DNA of 43,320 bases from JABAAI01 sp965242745 (GTDB taxonomy: Bacteria > Spirochaetota > Leptospiria > Leptospirales > Leptonemataceae). The stretch spans positions 1-43,320 of the forward strand of contig CBDETG010000023.1 in NCBI GenBank assembly GCA_965242745.1, written 5' to 3'. The position numbers and the translations under genes are program-made. The notes beneath the pieces are model-generated. The model saw nothing but the letters and a program-made list of their open reading frames with translations, was not told where the DNA came from and made no database searches. Shown piece after piece: positions 36,672 through 43,320 of the stretch (position 1 is the first letter of the stretch; each line of letters begins with the position of its first letter).

Positions 36672-38711
36672 TTAGTTTTCGTTATTGTTTATCTTTTGTA
36701 AACGGCGAACAACTTGCGCTTTCAAAACAACCGGTATATTATTAGAGATATTTATGTTTGCAGGTATAACATAATCACTCTCGACACAGATTTTTTCTTC
36801 AGGATTTAATTGACCAAGCCGTACAGCAAGAGTATAACCATCCTCATCTCTAATTAGTCGATTTTCAGAAAGTAATTGCCCATTGAGTTTTGTGTTTTTA
36901 AGTTGAACAAAGATTTCTGCATCAAAAACATCACAACTTTCATCTAAACCATTATCAATCATAAATCGCAACTCACTTTCTACACATTTCTCTTGCGGTG
37001 TCAGGTAAATGCGAATAGAACGTTTCCCTATAGAAATTGGCAAGGCTTGGAAAGCAAGACTGCTGCCACTGCGTTGAAAATTTCTGTTAGCATTATTTGT
37101 TTTCTCAGAGGCCATTAAGTTGGCGTCATTATTTTGATTGTTCACCGTGTTAATATCCCAATCTTTGCTGCTTTCTGCTTCTATGTTTATTTCTTCTTTG
37201 TTAATATCCAGTGGTTGAATTCTTGGTGGTTTTTCTACGAAGTTAGCGTTGCGTACAGGATTCCGAACAGCTTCTGAAATTTTGTTTACCTGGACAGTGA
37301 GCGCGTCCTTTATCCAGAAATTTTCATTAGTATTTGGATGGATTATTTGAGCTATAGTTTCCTGAACTTTATCCATGGCTTCCCTGAAGTTTTTTTTTCG
37401 CTTTTCTGTTTCCAGCTTGCGCTTATCTAATTCATTATGCAAGGCTCCTTCCATTGTACGAACATATTGATGTATGTCTCCATCATCAGAGTCAATCAAA
37501 AGCAAACAATGAAAAGCTTTTAGCTTTGTAAGTCTGCTGTTGTTGTACCTAAGATCAGGGATATCATCAGTAATCCACATACCATTACGAAAGAGATCAA
37601 GTCGCGAACGGCTTCCATCATTCAGTTCACGCAATCTGATCTTTATTTTTCCTAGAGTTGTGGGAATAGTTTTCTTCTTGCCGGAGGTATATGTTTCATA
37701 GGAACGAAAAGCGTTAGCGCCTGAGATAAAACTATTCTGACTACCACGCCTTGTTTCATCTTTTAGGCTCTGCAGAACTTTTTTAAGTTCATTTTTATCG
37801 AGAGTAATATCATCTTTCCTGTCTTCTCCGGAGTACTGAATAATTAAGTCACCAGTGGCAATGGGAATAAAAAAATTACAAGCAGCAGCCCGTTTTATAG
37901 CTTCCGGAGTGGCAGCGTTTTTGTCATGGAAATGATTAAAGCCGGGTATAATAACTACAGAGCCTGCACTATCCCAGTTTTTTTTTATCCATTCTAATTT
38001 TTCTTTGATGTATTTTGGGACTGAAGCATTAGTAGGGAAATCATAAGCCGCATCAAATTTGTCGCGATAGTCATGAAGGAAAAATCCATCTTTACTCAGA
38101 GTTTCTTTGTTTTTACCAGCTCGTGAAGCCAGAATGGTATGTCCCGAAGCAATGTACGTATAATTCTTGCCCTTTTTGCGCAAGCCACCGTACAGAATAT
38201 AGCGTAAATCTGATGCCGGTATTACAGCCATGTGTCCATTCCCAAATGCGCCCGTTTGCCCTTCTTCCTTAGAACTCAAACCATCCGCAAGAAGCGCACT
38301 CATTTTTTCCTCATTCAGCCCTATTCCGTTATCAAGAACGTACAAAGTCCAGTTCTTTTCTTTCTTTATGGATTGAGACATGGAATCAGCTACCAATTTT
38401 GCATGATCTGGCAATTTACCTTTAGAACGACATTCTTGATCAATGATTGCTTTTTTTAGGGCTTGTTTATATATATCAATACTGGGTACATCTCTAGTCG
38501 CTTTGCATTGCAGTTCAAAACGTATGCGGGCAACTTTGCGTTTTGCTTCACGGGCTGCGTCTAGTGAGTTTTGAATTAACTCACGCACCACCACTGAAGA
38601 TTTAATTCCAAAACTTGTTGTTCCAATGGATGTAAATCCTGCAAAATCGCCACGACCAAATTTCAACTCAGGTTGTTTTCGCTTTTTACGTATAGTTTGT
38701 TTTTTTTTCAT
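36672..38711 (-). CDS. Large GHKL (Hsp90/MutL-type) ATPase
   Basis: This 679-residue protein carries a Bergerat ATP-binding fold near its N-terminus. The N box is VVRELIQNSLDAA (Glu44 and Asn48), the G1 box LYVLDNGIGL (127-132), and the G2 box GAFGNGH (154-160). The rest includes a transducer-like region, a charged helix (HNELDKRKLETEKRKKNF, about 425-445), an Asn-rich linker and a strand-rich C-terminal domain (about 555-675). GHKL ATPases dimerise on ATP binding and drive conformational clamps. In this operon it may be the motor that other sulfur-modification systems supply with DndD or SspC. Start at 38711 is five bases after the upstream stop. Confidence 0.9.
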   Translation of the reverse strand: MKKKQTIRKKRKQPELKFGRGDFAGFTSIGTTSFGIKSSVVVRELIQNSLDAAREAKRKVARIRFELQCKATRDVPSIDIYKQALKKAIIDQECRSKGKLPDHAKLVADSMSQSIKKEKNWTLYVLDNGIGLNEEKMSALLADGLSSKEEGQTGAFGNGHMAVIPASDLRYILYGGLRKKGKNYTYIASGHTILASRAGKNKETLSKDGFFLHDYRDKFDAAYDFPTNASVPKYIKEKLEWIKKNWDSAGSVVIIPGFNHFHDKNAATPEAIKRAAACNFFIPIATGDLIIQYSGEDRKDDITLDKNELKKVLQSLKDETRRGSQNSFISGANAFRSYETYTSGKKKTIPTTLGKIKIRLRELNDGSRSRLDLFRNGMWITDDIPDLRYNNSRLTKLKAFHCLLLIDSDDGDIHQYVRTMEGALHNELDKRKLETEKRKKNFREAMDKVQETIAQIIHPNTNENFWIKDALTVQVNKISEAVRNPVRNANFVEKPPRIQPLDINKEEINIEAESSKDWDINTVNNQNNDANLMASEKTNNANRNFQRSGSSLAFQALPISIGKRSIRIYLTPQEKCVESELRFMIDNGLDESCDVFDAEIFVQLKNTKLNGQLLSENRLIRDEDGYTLAVRLGQLNPEEKICVESDYVIPANINISNNIPVVLKAQVVRRLQKINNNEN

Positions 38712-38716
38712 GATTG

Positions 38717-40381
38717 CTATAACTCACCATTTGCAAGTAGCACATCGATGCGTCCTTTAACCCGTTTTGAGCGATCATCTATGAATTTTTTATAGTGCGC
38801 TTTGACTTGCTTCTTCTCAATATTGCTATCAGTTATATTTTGCAAATCGCTGAATTGGAGTACATGTGTCTCCAAGCGTCTCTCTATTTCTATAGGAGCA
38901 CATTTATCACCTTTTCGCGCATTCTTAATTTCACTGTCTAAAAAATCACCTGGCAGTTTATTACGCCATTTTCGTCTATTTGTATCCTCTTTAAGAAGCA
39001 TACAATTTATAGCCAGATTTATTTCTTTTTTACGCACCTTTCCTTCTTCCAACTTATTTTTAGGGAAAATATGGTGATAATCAACATCCCCTTGATTACA
39101 TACGGCGTCACCCGTTGCTATATCTCTTGCATCTGCAAGGGAACAAACAGCCAAGATGGCACGTCCAAAGGCAGAGCGAGTTCTAGGCCAATTGGCCTGT
39201 TTTATATCAGTCAAATTAGGTTTTTTGCATTTGAAAATTGGAACATGCTGTTTTAATTTTTTTTCATCAATATTTATTCCGTTTGTGAGAATTTTTTTTA
39301 AACCGTCAAAATCTTCCTTTAATCGATCATTAGCTTGTCTATCATATCTATTTGTAAGAAACGACCACCATAAGTACTTTTTTGCAAGTTTTATGGCATG
39401 TCCTCGATCACTACCTTTGCTAGGGACATGTTCATGGAGAGCTGGTAATACTCTTAACGGGATAACGGAAGGTAACCTTTGTTCAGTTTTGATACCGATA
39501 TTGCTCAGAAGCTCTACAGTCCATACCAAGCCTTTTTTTATTTTCCCTACGTCCTTCTTAAGGAGTCCGTAGTCTAAATCTTTTAAGAATGAATAGTAAT
39601 TTGGTTTCTTATCTTCTCTGAGACACTGTATTTTAAGCAATAGCTCGCCAACCGGTTTCTCTAAAGACTGGATTCCAGTCACTGTAGTTTCAATATTTTC
39701 GACTAATTTTTTTAGGCTTGTTTTTGTCTTTCTCTTCATCAAGGCAACTGCCAAATCATATGCCTTTAGTTTTACAGAATAAGTGTTTGTATCAGTAAAT
39801 ATATCGATAACATCGCCTATATCTGTTTTTGCAGGTAACTTATAATAAGGTATATTAGTCTCTGAGATACGCTTTCGTAGATTATGTATAAATTCTCTAA
39901 ATGCTTCATCAGCTGCCTCATTTTTTAACCAAATATCAAGATCTCTATATGCTTCTTCTCCCGGTTTTAAATACTGAATAGGTATACTTTGATCAGGGAA
40001 TGTATCTTTATTTTGGCATATCACTTCTTCAGAAATAAACCTAGTTGCATCTTTCTTATATTTAACAAAATATTCTTTTCGGCCATAATAATTATTCAAA
40101 CTACGCCAAAGCGCTGTAAGGCGTTGTTGCCCATCCAAAATTAAAAGTTCGCATGTGCCAGATTTAGCACTCATGGCCTTTGTTTCAATTTCCTGTTGAT
40201 TATTCTCATTCATCTCAAGAGTTAGAAATATGCCTAGCGGGCGATCTTGCAAGATTGCCCATAGAAATTTTTCTACAAATTCAGGTTTCCATACTTCCTC
40301 GCGTTGAAAGTCAGGCAGGCAGATACTCCCATTTTCAATGCCACGTAACCAATCTGCAATATTTTTATCTCGTGTTTCCAT
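38717..40381 (-). CDS. DUF262 plus HNH (DUF1524) protein, GmrSD/SspE type
   Basis: This 554-residue protein joins two modules known from modification-dependent restriction enzymes. The N-terminal DUF262 domain has ICLPDFQREEVWKPE and the nucleotide-binding ILDGQQRLTALWRSL (DGQQR at 83-87). The C-terminal HNH module reads DYHHIFPKNKL (His436/437), then INCMLLKEDTNRRKW (Asn459 and Asn468). GmrSD cuts DNA with glucosylated hydroxymethylcytosine; SspE senses phosphorothioate and nicks foreign DNA. By analogy this protein would sense or respond to the modification made by the operon. It starts eight bases after the cysteine desulfurase stop. Confidence 0.92.
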   Translation of the reverse strand: METRDKNIADWLRGIENGSICLPDFQREEVWKPEFVEKFLWAILQDRPLGIFLTLEMNENNQQEIETKAMSAKSGTCELLILDGQQRLTALWRSLNNYYGRKEYFVKYKKDATRFISEEVICQNKDTFPDQSIPIQYLKPGEEAYRDLDIWLKNEAADEAFREFIHNLRKRISETNIPYYKLPAKTDIGDVIDIFTDTNTYSVKLKAYDLAVALMKRKTKTSLKKLVENIETTVTGIQSLEKPVGELLLKIQCLREDKKPNYYSFLKDLDYGLLKKDVGKIKKGLVWTVELLSNIGIKTEQRLPSVIPLRVLPALHEHVPSKGSDRGHAIKLAKKYLWWSFLTNRYDRQANDRLKEDFDGLKKILTNGINIDEKKLKQHVPIFKCKKPNLTDIKQANWPRTRSAFGRAILAVCSLADARDIATGDAVCNQGDVDYHHIFPKNKLEEGKVRKKEINLAINCMLLKEDTNRRKWRNKLPGDFLDSEIKNARKGDKCAPIEIERRLETHVLQFSDLQNITDSNIEKKQVKAHYKKFIDDRSKRVKGRIDVLLANGEL

Positions 40382-40389
40382 AATTAGCC

Positions 40390-41583
40390 CTATCTTCTCT
40401 CAAGAACAGCATCTATCAAAACTTCTGCTGCCTTTTGTATCTCCTCCTCTGTATTAAATCTACCTACACTCATACGTATCCCTGCTTCAGCTTCTTCGGC
40501 CTTCAAACCAAGCGCTTCCAATACATGCGATGGTTTAGCCGCTTCTGAAGAACAAGCAGAGCCAGTGGATATTGCAATTTGATCAGACACTCGCTCGATA
40601 ATCTCTGATCCTGAAATGTCAGGAAAAGCAATATTGAGATTTCCTACCAATCGTTTCTTTTTATGACCATGCAAACGAAGCTCTGGTAAATTATTTTTTA
40701 ATGTTATATAAAGCATATCTGTTAGTTTCTCAATATGCTCCATATCTTTATCAAGCTCCTTTAGAGCTATAGAACTAGCCTTTGCAAAGCCAGCAACTAG
40801 CGCTAAGGCTACTGTTCCTGGCCTAAACCCGCCTTCTTGCCCTCCTCCACTAAATAGAGGCTGTACATTCGAAGCATGTTCATAACGCATATAAAGAGCC
40901 CCTATTCCTTTAGGGCCGTAATACTTGTGTGGAGAAAAACTCATAAAATCAACATCTAACTTGCGGATATTCACTGGCATTTTCCCTACAGCTTGTGTTG
41001 CATCGGTGTGTACAAACACGCCAAATTTATGGCATATTGCCGCTATCTTTTCAAGTGGCTGTATGACGCCAATTTCATTGTTGGCAAGCATTACGGAAAG
41101 CAAAAGTGTTTGTTCATCAATAACCTTTTCCAAAAGCTCTAAATCAATTATTCCATCATTTTGCACGGGCAAAATGGAAAGCTTATGTTGCCTTTCTTGT
41201 AATGATTTACATGTTTCCAGTACACATGGATGTTCTGTTGCAACTGTTACTATTTTGTTACGCGTATTTGTTCTCTTGTTTGCCAAGCCACGTATAGCTA
41301 AATTGCAAGACTCTGTGGCTCCTGAAGTGAATACAATTTCACGTTGGTCAGCATTAATAAGGTTAGCGATGATATTTCGAGATTTTTCAAGAGTAGCATT
41401 TGTTTCCCAAGCATAAACATGGGCATCTGAATGTGGATTACCAAATTCATGCGTAAAATAAGGAAGCATGGCTTCTACTACCCTGGGATCAGCAGGAGTA
41501 GTAGATTGATTATCTAAATATATAGGTCGAAATGTATTTGTCTGCTTAGTCAGTACAGTCACAGGGCAGGATATTGCTTGCAT
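40390..41583 (-). CDS. IscS/DndA-type cysteine desulfurase
   Basis: This PLP enzyme (397 residues) takes sulfur from cysteine as a persulfide. It has PIYLDNQSTTPADPRV, the catalytic His in TEHP (118), DATQAVGKMP, the PLP Lys in SPHKYYGPKG (Lys220), and the persulfide Cys in STGSACSSEAAK (Cys344). The sequence is of the NifS/IscS type also used as DndA and SspA in DNA phosphorothioation. It is not beside Fe-S scaffold genes, but overlaps a PP-loop gene by 38 bases (if started at the ATG 41583) and precedes a DUF262 nuclease. This points to a dedicated sulfur donor for modification. Confidence 0.94.
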   Translation of the reverse strand: MQAISCPVTVLTKQTNTFRPIYLDNQSTTPADPRVVEAMLPYFTHEFGNPHSDAHVYAWETNATLEKSRNIIANLINADQREIVFTSGATESCNLAIRGLANKRTNTRNKIVTVATEHPCVLETCKSLQERQHKLSILPVQNDGIIDLELLEKVIDEQTLLLSVMLANNEIGVIQPLEKIAAICHKFGVFVHTDATQAVGKMPVNIRKLDVDFMSFSPHKYYGPKGIGALYMRYEHASNVQPLFSGGGQEGGFRPGTVALALVAGFAKASSIALKELDKDMEHIEKLTDMLYITLKNNLPELRLHGHKKKRLVGNLNIAFPDISGSEIIERVSDQIAISTGSACSSEAAKPSHVLEALGLKAEEAEAGIRMSVGRFNTEEEIQKAAEVLIDAVLERR

Positions 41584-43000
41584 ATTTATTCACTATCTCC
41601 TCTTTTTCTTTACATTTGGCTAATGTAGCGTAACTGAATTCACTTTTTGTACCAAAAAAACCTATGAAGTTATTAGGAACATCTTTACGGATTACGCGTT
41701 TTTCTGCCTTTAAGTCTCGCCCATATTTTTTCTCGATATTCATCCACCACTGGATATCACATGGCGTATTTCTTAAGTTATCAGTGAGATTTTCCTCTAG
41801 AAATAGAAAAACTTTTTTTAGCGTCTTCACTCCCTTTAGAAAGCAGTAAGTGCAGTTAGATAGGCCGGCATCATAAGCTAAGTCAAGTCCCCAATTCTGT
41901 TTATTCCAAAAGCTCTCCACATCCTCTCTCGTTACTTTCATGGCGCTCAAAGGCATATATACATGCTCACCTTCGTAACCTTTATTATCAGATGCCGGCG
42001 CATTTCTTCTTCGAACACGAATAACTCTGCGCATTTCATCATAACGTAAGCCTATAAAAGCTAAGTATTCAATACCCTCAGGCCCAAAATGTGCTTTTTC
42101 TCCATAACTCTTGCCAACAAGATGTTTATTACCAAATGCTTTGAAGGCGCTAGAAAAATCTGCGAATCTTTGCTGGGCTCGCCTAACTGGTCTTTTTAGA
42201 AGGAATTCTTTTTTTTCAAAAAATATATTACGTGGTACTTTTCCATGATTTCTTTGATGACGTTCAAAGTAATCATCATAGTCAATACGGCTGGAATCGC
42301 TATAATGCCCAAGGTGCTCTGTTTCGGATTTGCAAGCAAGCCAGTCCCGTAAAAATGCTCTAGTTGTTTCTAATTTTAAGTTTGCTGTGCATGTACGTTG
42401 AAATTGAGTTGGTACATAGCCATTCCACGATAAAAGCTCTTCAAATACTTCTCCACGTGAATGATAGCCATCTAATGCTGTTTCGGAGTGGTGGTATGGA
42501 TTTACCATCCGATATGTTGGTAGGCGTGTCCATTCACCATTGCGGGCATCTTCATAAGTCTGGAACTCAATCCAAAAAAATGGGATTTCATATCTATTCT
42601 CCACATATTCTTTGCATTTTGCGACAAATTCATACGTTTTTGGATGTTCTGCAGATGTATTATTAAAAATAATAACATCACCACGCTCAGCATCTAATAA
42701 ATCAGCTTCAAGTAGCGTAAAGAGTAGCATAGCGCTGGAACACCCGCCGGAAAATTTGATAACGTGTGGAAGCTCTTTGTGAATCTCAGCCTCGTAATAG
42801 AAAGCATAAACAGGGTCAAAACAGGTTTCTTGACAAATCTTTTCAGAGATTGCTAATTTAGGGAGACCAATAAGCGGTGCCTGGCCCATACGCTTCCACA
42901 CTTTTACATTGAGCATTGATTGTAAAGAATATAAAATCATCTTGCGCTGAAATAGCAAACTATATAATCCATGAAATGAAAGCAGAGCGCAGGCAGGCAT
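41546..43000 (-). CDS. PP-loop ATP pyrophosphatase, PAPS-reductase-like (DndC/SspD-type role)
   Basis: This protein of up to 484 residues has the PP-loop SGGCSSAMLLFTLLE, then VIIFNNTSAEHPKTYEF, typical of PAPS reductase-like ATP pyrophosphatases. Cys residues in QRTCTANLK and LSNCTYCFLKG, plus CDC at the C-terminus, could hold a 4Fe-4S cluster as in DndC. Such enzymes activate a nucleic-acid position with ATP for sulfur insertion. It starts the operon, with the cysteine desulfurase overlapping its end. The true start is uncertain. The ATG at 43000 lies at the very edge of the right 61-bp repeat; in-frame ATGs at 42940, 42916 and 42889 are as likely, the last with GGAAG just before it. Confidence 0.88.
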   Translation of the reverse strand: MPACALLSFHGLYSLLFQRKMILYSLQSMLNVKVWKRMGQAPLIGLPKLAISEKICQETCFDPVYAFYYEAEIHKELPHVIKFSGGCSSAMLLFTLLEADLLDAERGDVIIFNNTSAEHPKTYEFVAKCKEYVENRYEIPFFWIEFQTYEDARNGEWTRLPTYRMVNPYHHSETALDGYHSRGEVFEELLSWNGYVPTQFQRTCTANLKLETTRAFLRDWLACKSETEHLGHYSDSSRIDYDDYFERHQRNHGKVPRNIFFEKKEFLLKRPVRRAQQRFADFSSAFKAFGNKHLVGKSYGEKAHFGPEGIEYLAFIGLRYDEMRRVIRVRRRNAPASDNKGYEGEHVYMPLSAMKVTREDVESFWNKQNWGLDLAYDAGLSNCTYCFLKGVKTLKKVFLFLEENLTDNLRNTPCDIQWWMNIEKKYGRDLKAEKRVIRKDVPNNFIGFFGTKSEFSYATLAKCKEKEEIVNKYASNILPCDCTD

Positions 43001-43061
43001 CACAGGCAGCCGCTTTTACAGATCATATGCGCTATGGCTGGAGCAATGTCACACTGCTATA
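43001..43061. repeat. Right 61-bp direct repeat bounding the island
   Basis: It is a perfect copy of 34749-34809, starting one base beyond the ATG at 43000. The shared outer word gaaagcagag stands at 42979-42988, separated by 13 extra bases. The next gene on the plus strand starts 14 bases after the repeat. So the repeat is the original intergenic promoter region, duplicated at both ends of an 8.2-kb insert. Confidence 0.95.
43022..43052 (-). promoter_or_regulatory. Candidate promoter of the defence-like operon
   Basis: It is the right-hand duplicate of the fmdB promoter candidate: GTGACA (43047-43052), a 19-base spacer, and TATGAT (43022-43027) on the minus strand. Transcription would start near 43015 and run into the operon. 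The long spacer keeps confidence modest. Confidence 0.4.
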
Positions 43062-43074
43062 GTAGTATTGCCTT

Positions 43075-43320
43075 ATGAAACAAGAACAACTAAATGAGCA
43101 TTCCGAATCTGGCCAGAGCCAAAAGAGCTATCTAGATATGGAAGCAAAATGGAAAGAAGTGCATAGCGCCTTCCCGCTTTGCTTTCGTTTACACAAAGAG
43201 GGTTATCTGGAGTTTTTAGCAAAAATTCCTAAGCATTATCGTGAAGATGCTTTGCCCGTCTTGTGTGAGGCTTTAGTAAGAGAACTGCGTCGTGAGTGTG
43301 AAGTACAGCAGCTCAAGCAA
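43075..43320 (+). CDS. Unknown protein, partial (runs off the window)
   Basis: The open frame starts at ATG 43075 and continues past the window end with 82 codons visible. It starts MKQEQLNEHSESGQSQKSYL, then a helical segment with YLEFLAKIPKHYREDALPVLCEAL. I do not recognise it. It was probably divergent from fmdB before the island inserted. Confidence 0.65.
   Translation, partial: MKQEQLNEHSESGQSQKSYLDMEAKWKEVHSAFPLCFRLHKEGYLEFLAKIPKHYREDALPVLCEALVRELRRECEVQQLKQ

Noticed and set aside
40390..41583. Housekeeping IscS of Fe-S cluster assembly
   Set aside because: No iscU, iscA or rrf2-type gene is adjacent; it overlaps a PP-loop gene and lies inside the bounded island.
34810..43000. Prophage or integrative element with its own integrase
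   Set aside because: No integrase, transposase or phage gene is present between the repeats.

Overview
The window looks like a spirochaete chromosome, most likely from the order Leptospirales. The 16S rRNA gene at about 6536-8049 has the start and internal signatures that I associate with Leptospira-like 16S. It stands alone, with no 23S or 5S gene in the window, and unlinked rRNA genes are known from Leptospira. FliG, LpxI, a phasin-like protein, outer-membrane proteins and a three-subunit transhydrogenase fit a Gram-negative spirochaete. Genus and species cannot be set by reading alone.

Layout. 1-628 is repeat-rich non-coding DNA with hairpins and a relic of a miniature transposable element. 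629-5793 holds SCO1, a CysM/JAMM pair linked to protein-bound thiocarboxylate cysteine synthesis, and pntAA-pntAB-pntB. 5794-8850 is the rRNA locus: promoter, long hairpin-rich leader with a boxB/boxA-like site, 16S, then an unusual array of tandem paired hairpins. 8851-17625 is mixed: a hypothetical protein, tRNA-Met, TrmH, glutamine synthetase, a polytopic lipoprotein, an outer-membrane beta-barrel, a phasin-like protein and an alpha/beta hydrolase. 17696-25891 is core housekeeping: panC, the tig-clpP-clpX cluster, tRNA-Gly, tRNA-Leu, fmt and purL. 26150-29895 has a hemin-utilisation protein, a STAS protein, fliG and a basic hypothetical protein.

At 29.9-33.2 kb several otherwise well conserved genes (ahcY, a STAS gene, an rluA-type gene) carry single-base frameshifts, nearly all explained by one extra G or C in a short G/C run. 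This is either local decay or local sequence error. An intact 199-bp MITE with perfect terminal inverted repeats and an 8-bp target duplication lies just upstream of ahcY.

The most interesting part is 34810-43000. It is a tight six-gene operon on the minus strand that looks like a previously uncharacterised defence or DNA-modification system. In order of transcription it encodes a PP-loop (PAPS-reductase-like) protein, an IscS-type cysteine desulfurase, a DUF262 plus HNH protein of the GmrSD/SspE type, a large GHKL (Hsp90/MutL-type) ATPase, and two proteins I do not recognise. The first two supply the sulfur chemistry known from Dnd and Ssp phosphorothioation. The third resembles modification-sensing nucleases. 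No DndD, SspC or SspB-like gene is present, and a GHKL ATPase takes that place. The operon is bounded by a perfect 61-bp direct repeat (34749-34809 and 43001-43061). The repeat appears to be a duplicated intergenic promoter region between fmdB and the next gene, so the operon looks like a discrete insertion that sits behind a copy of the host promoter.
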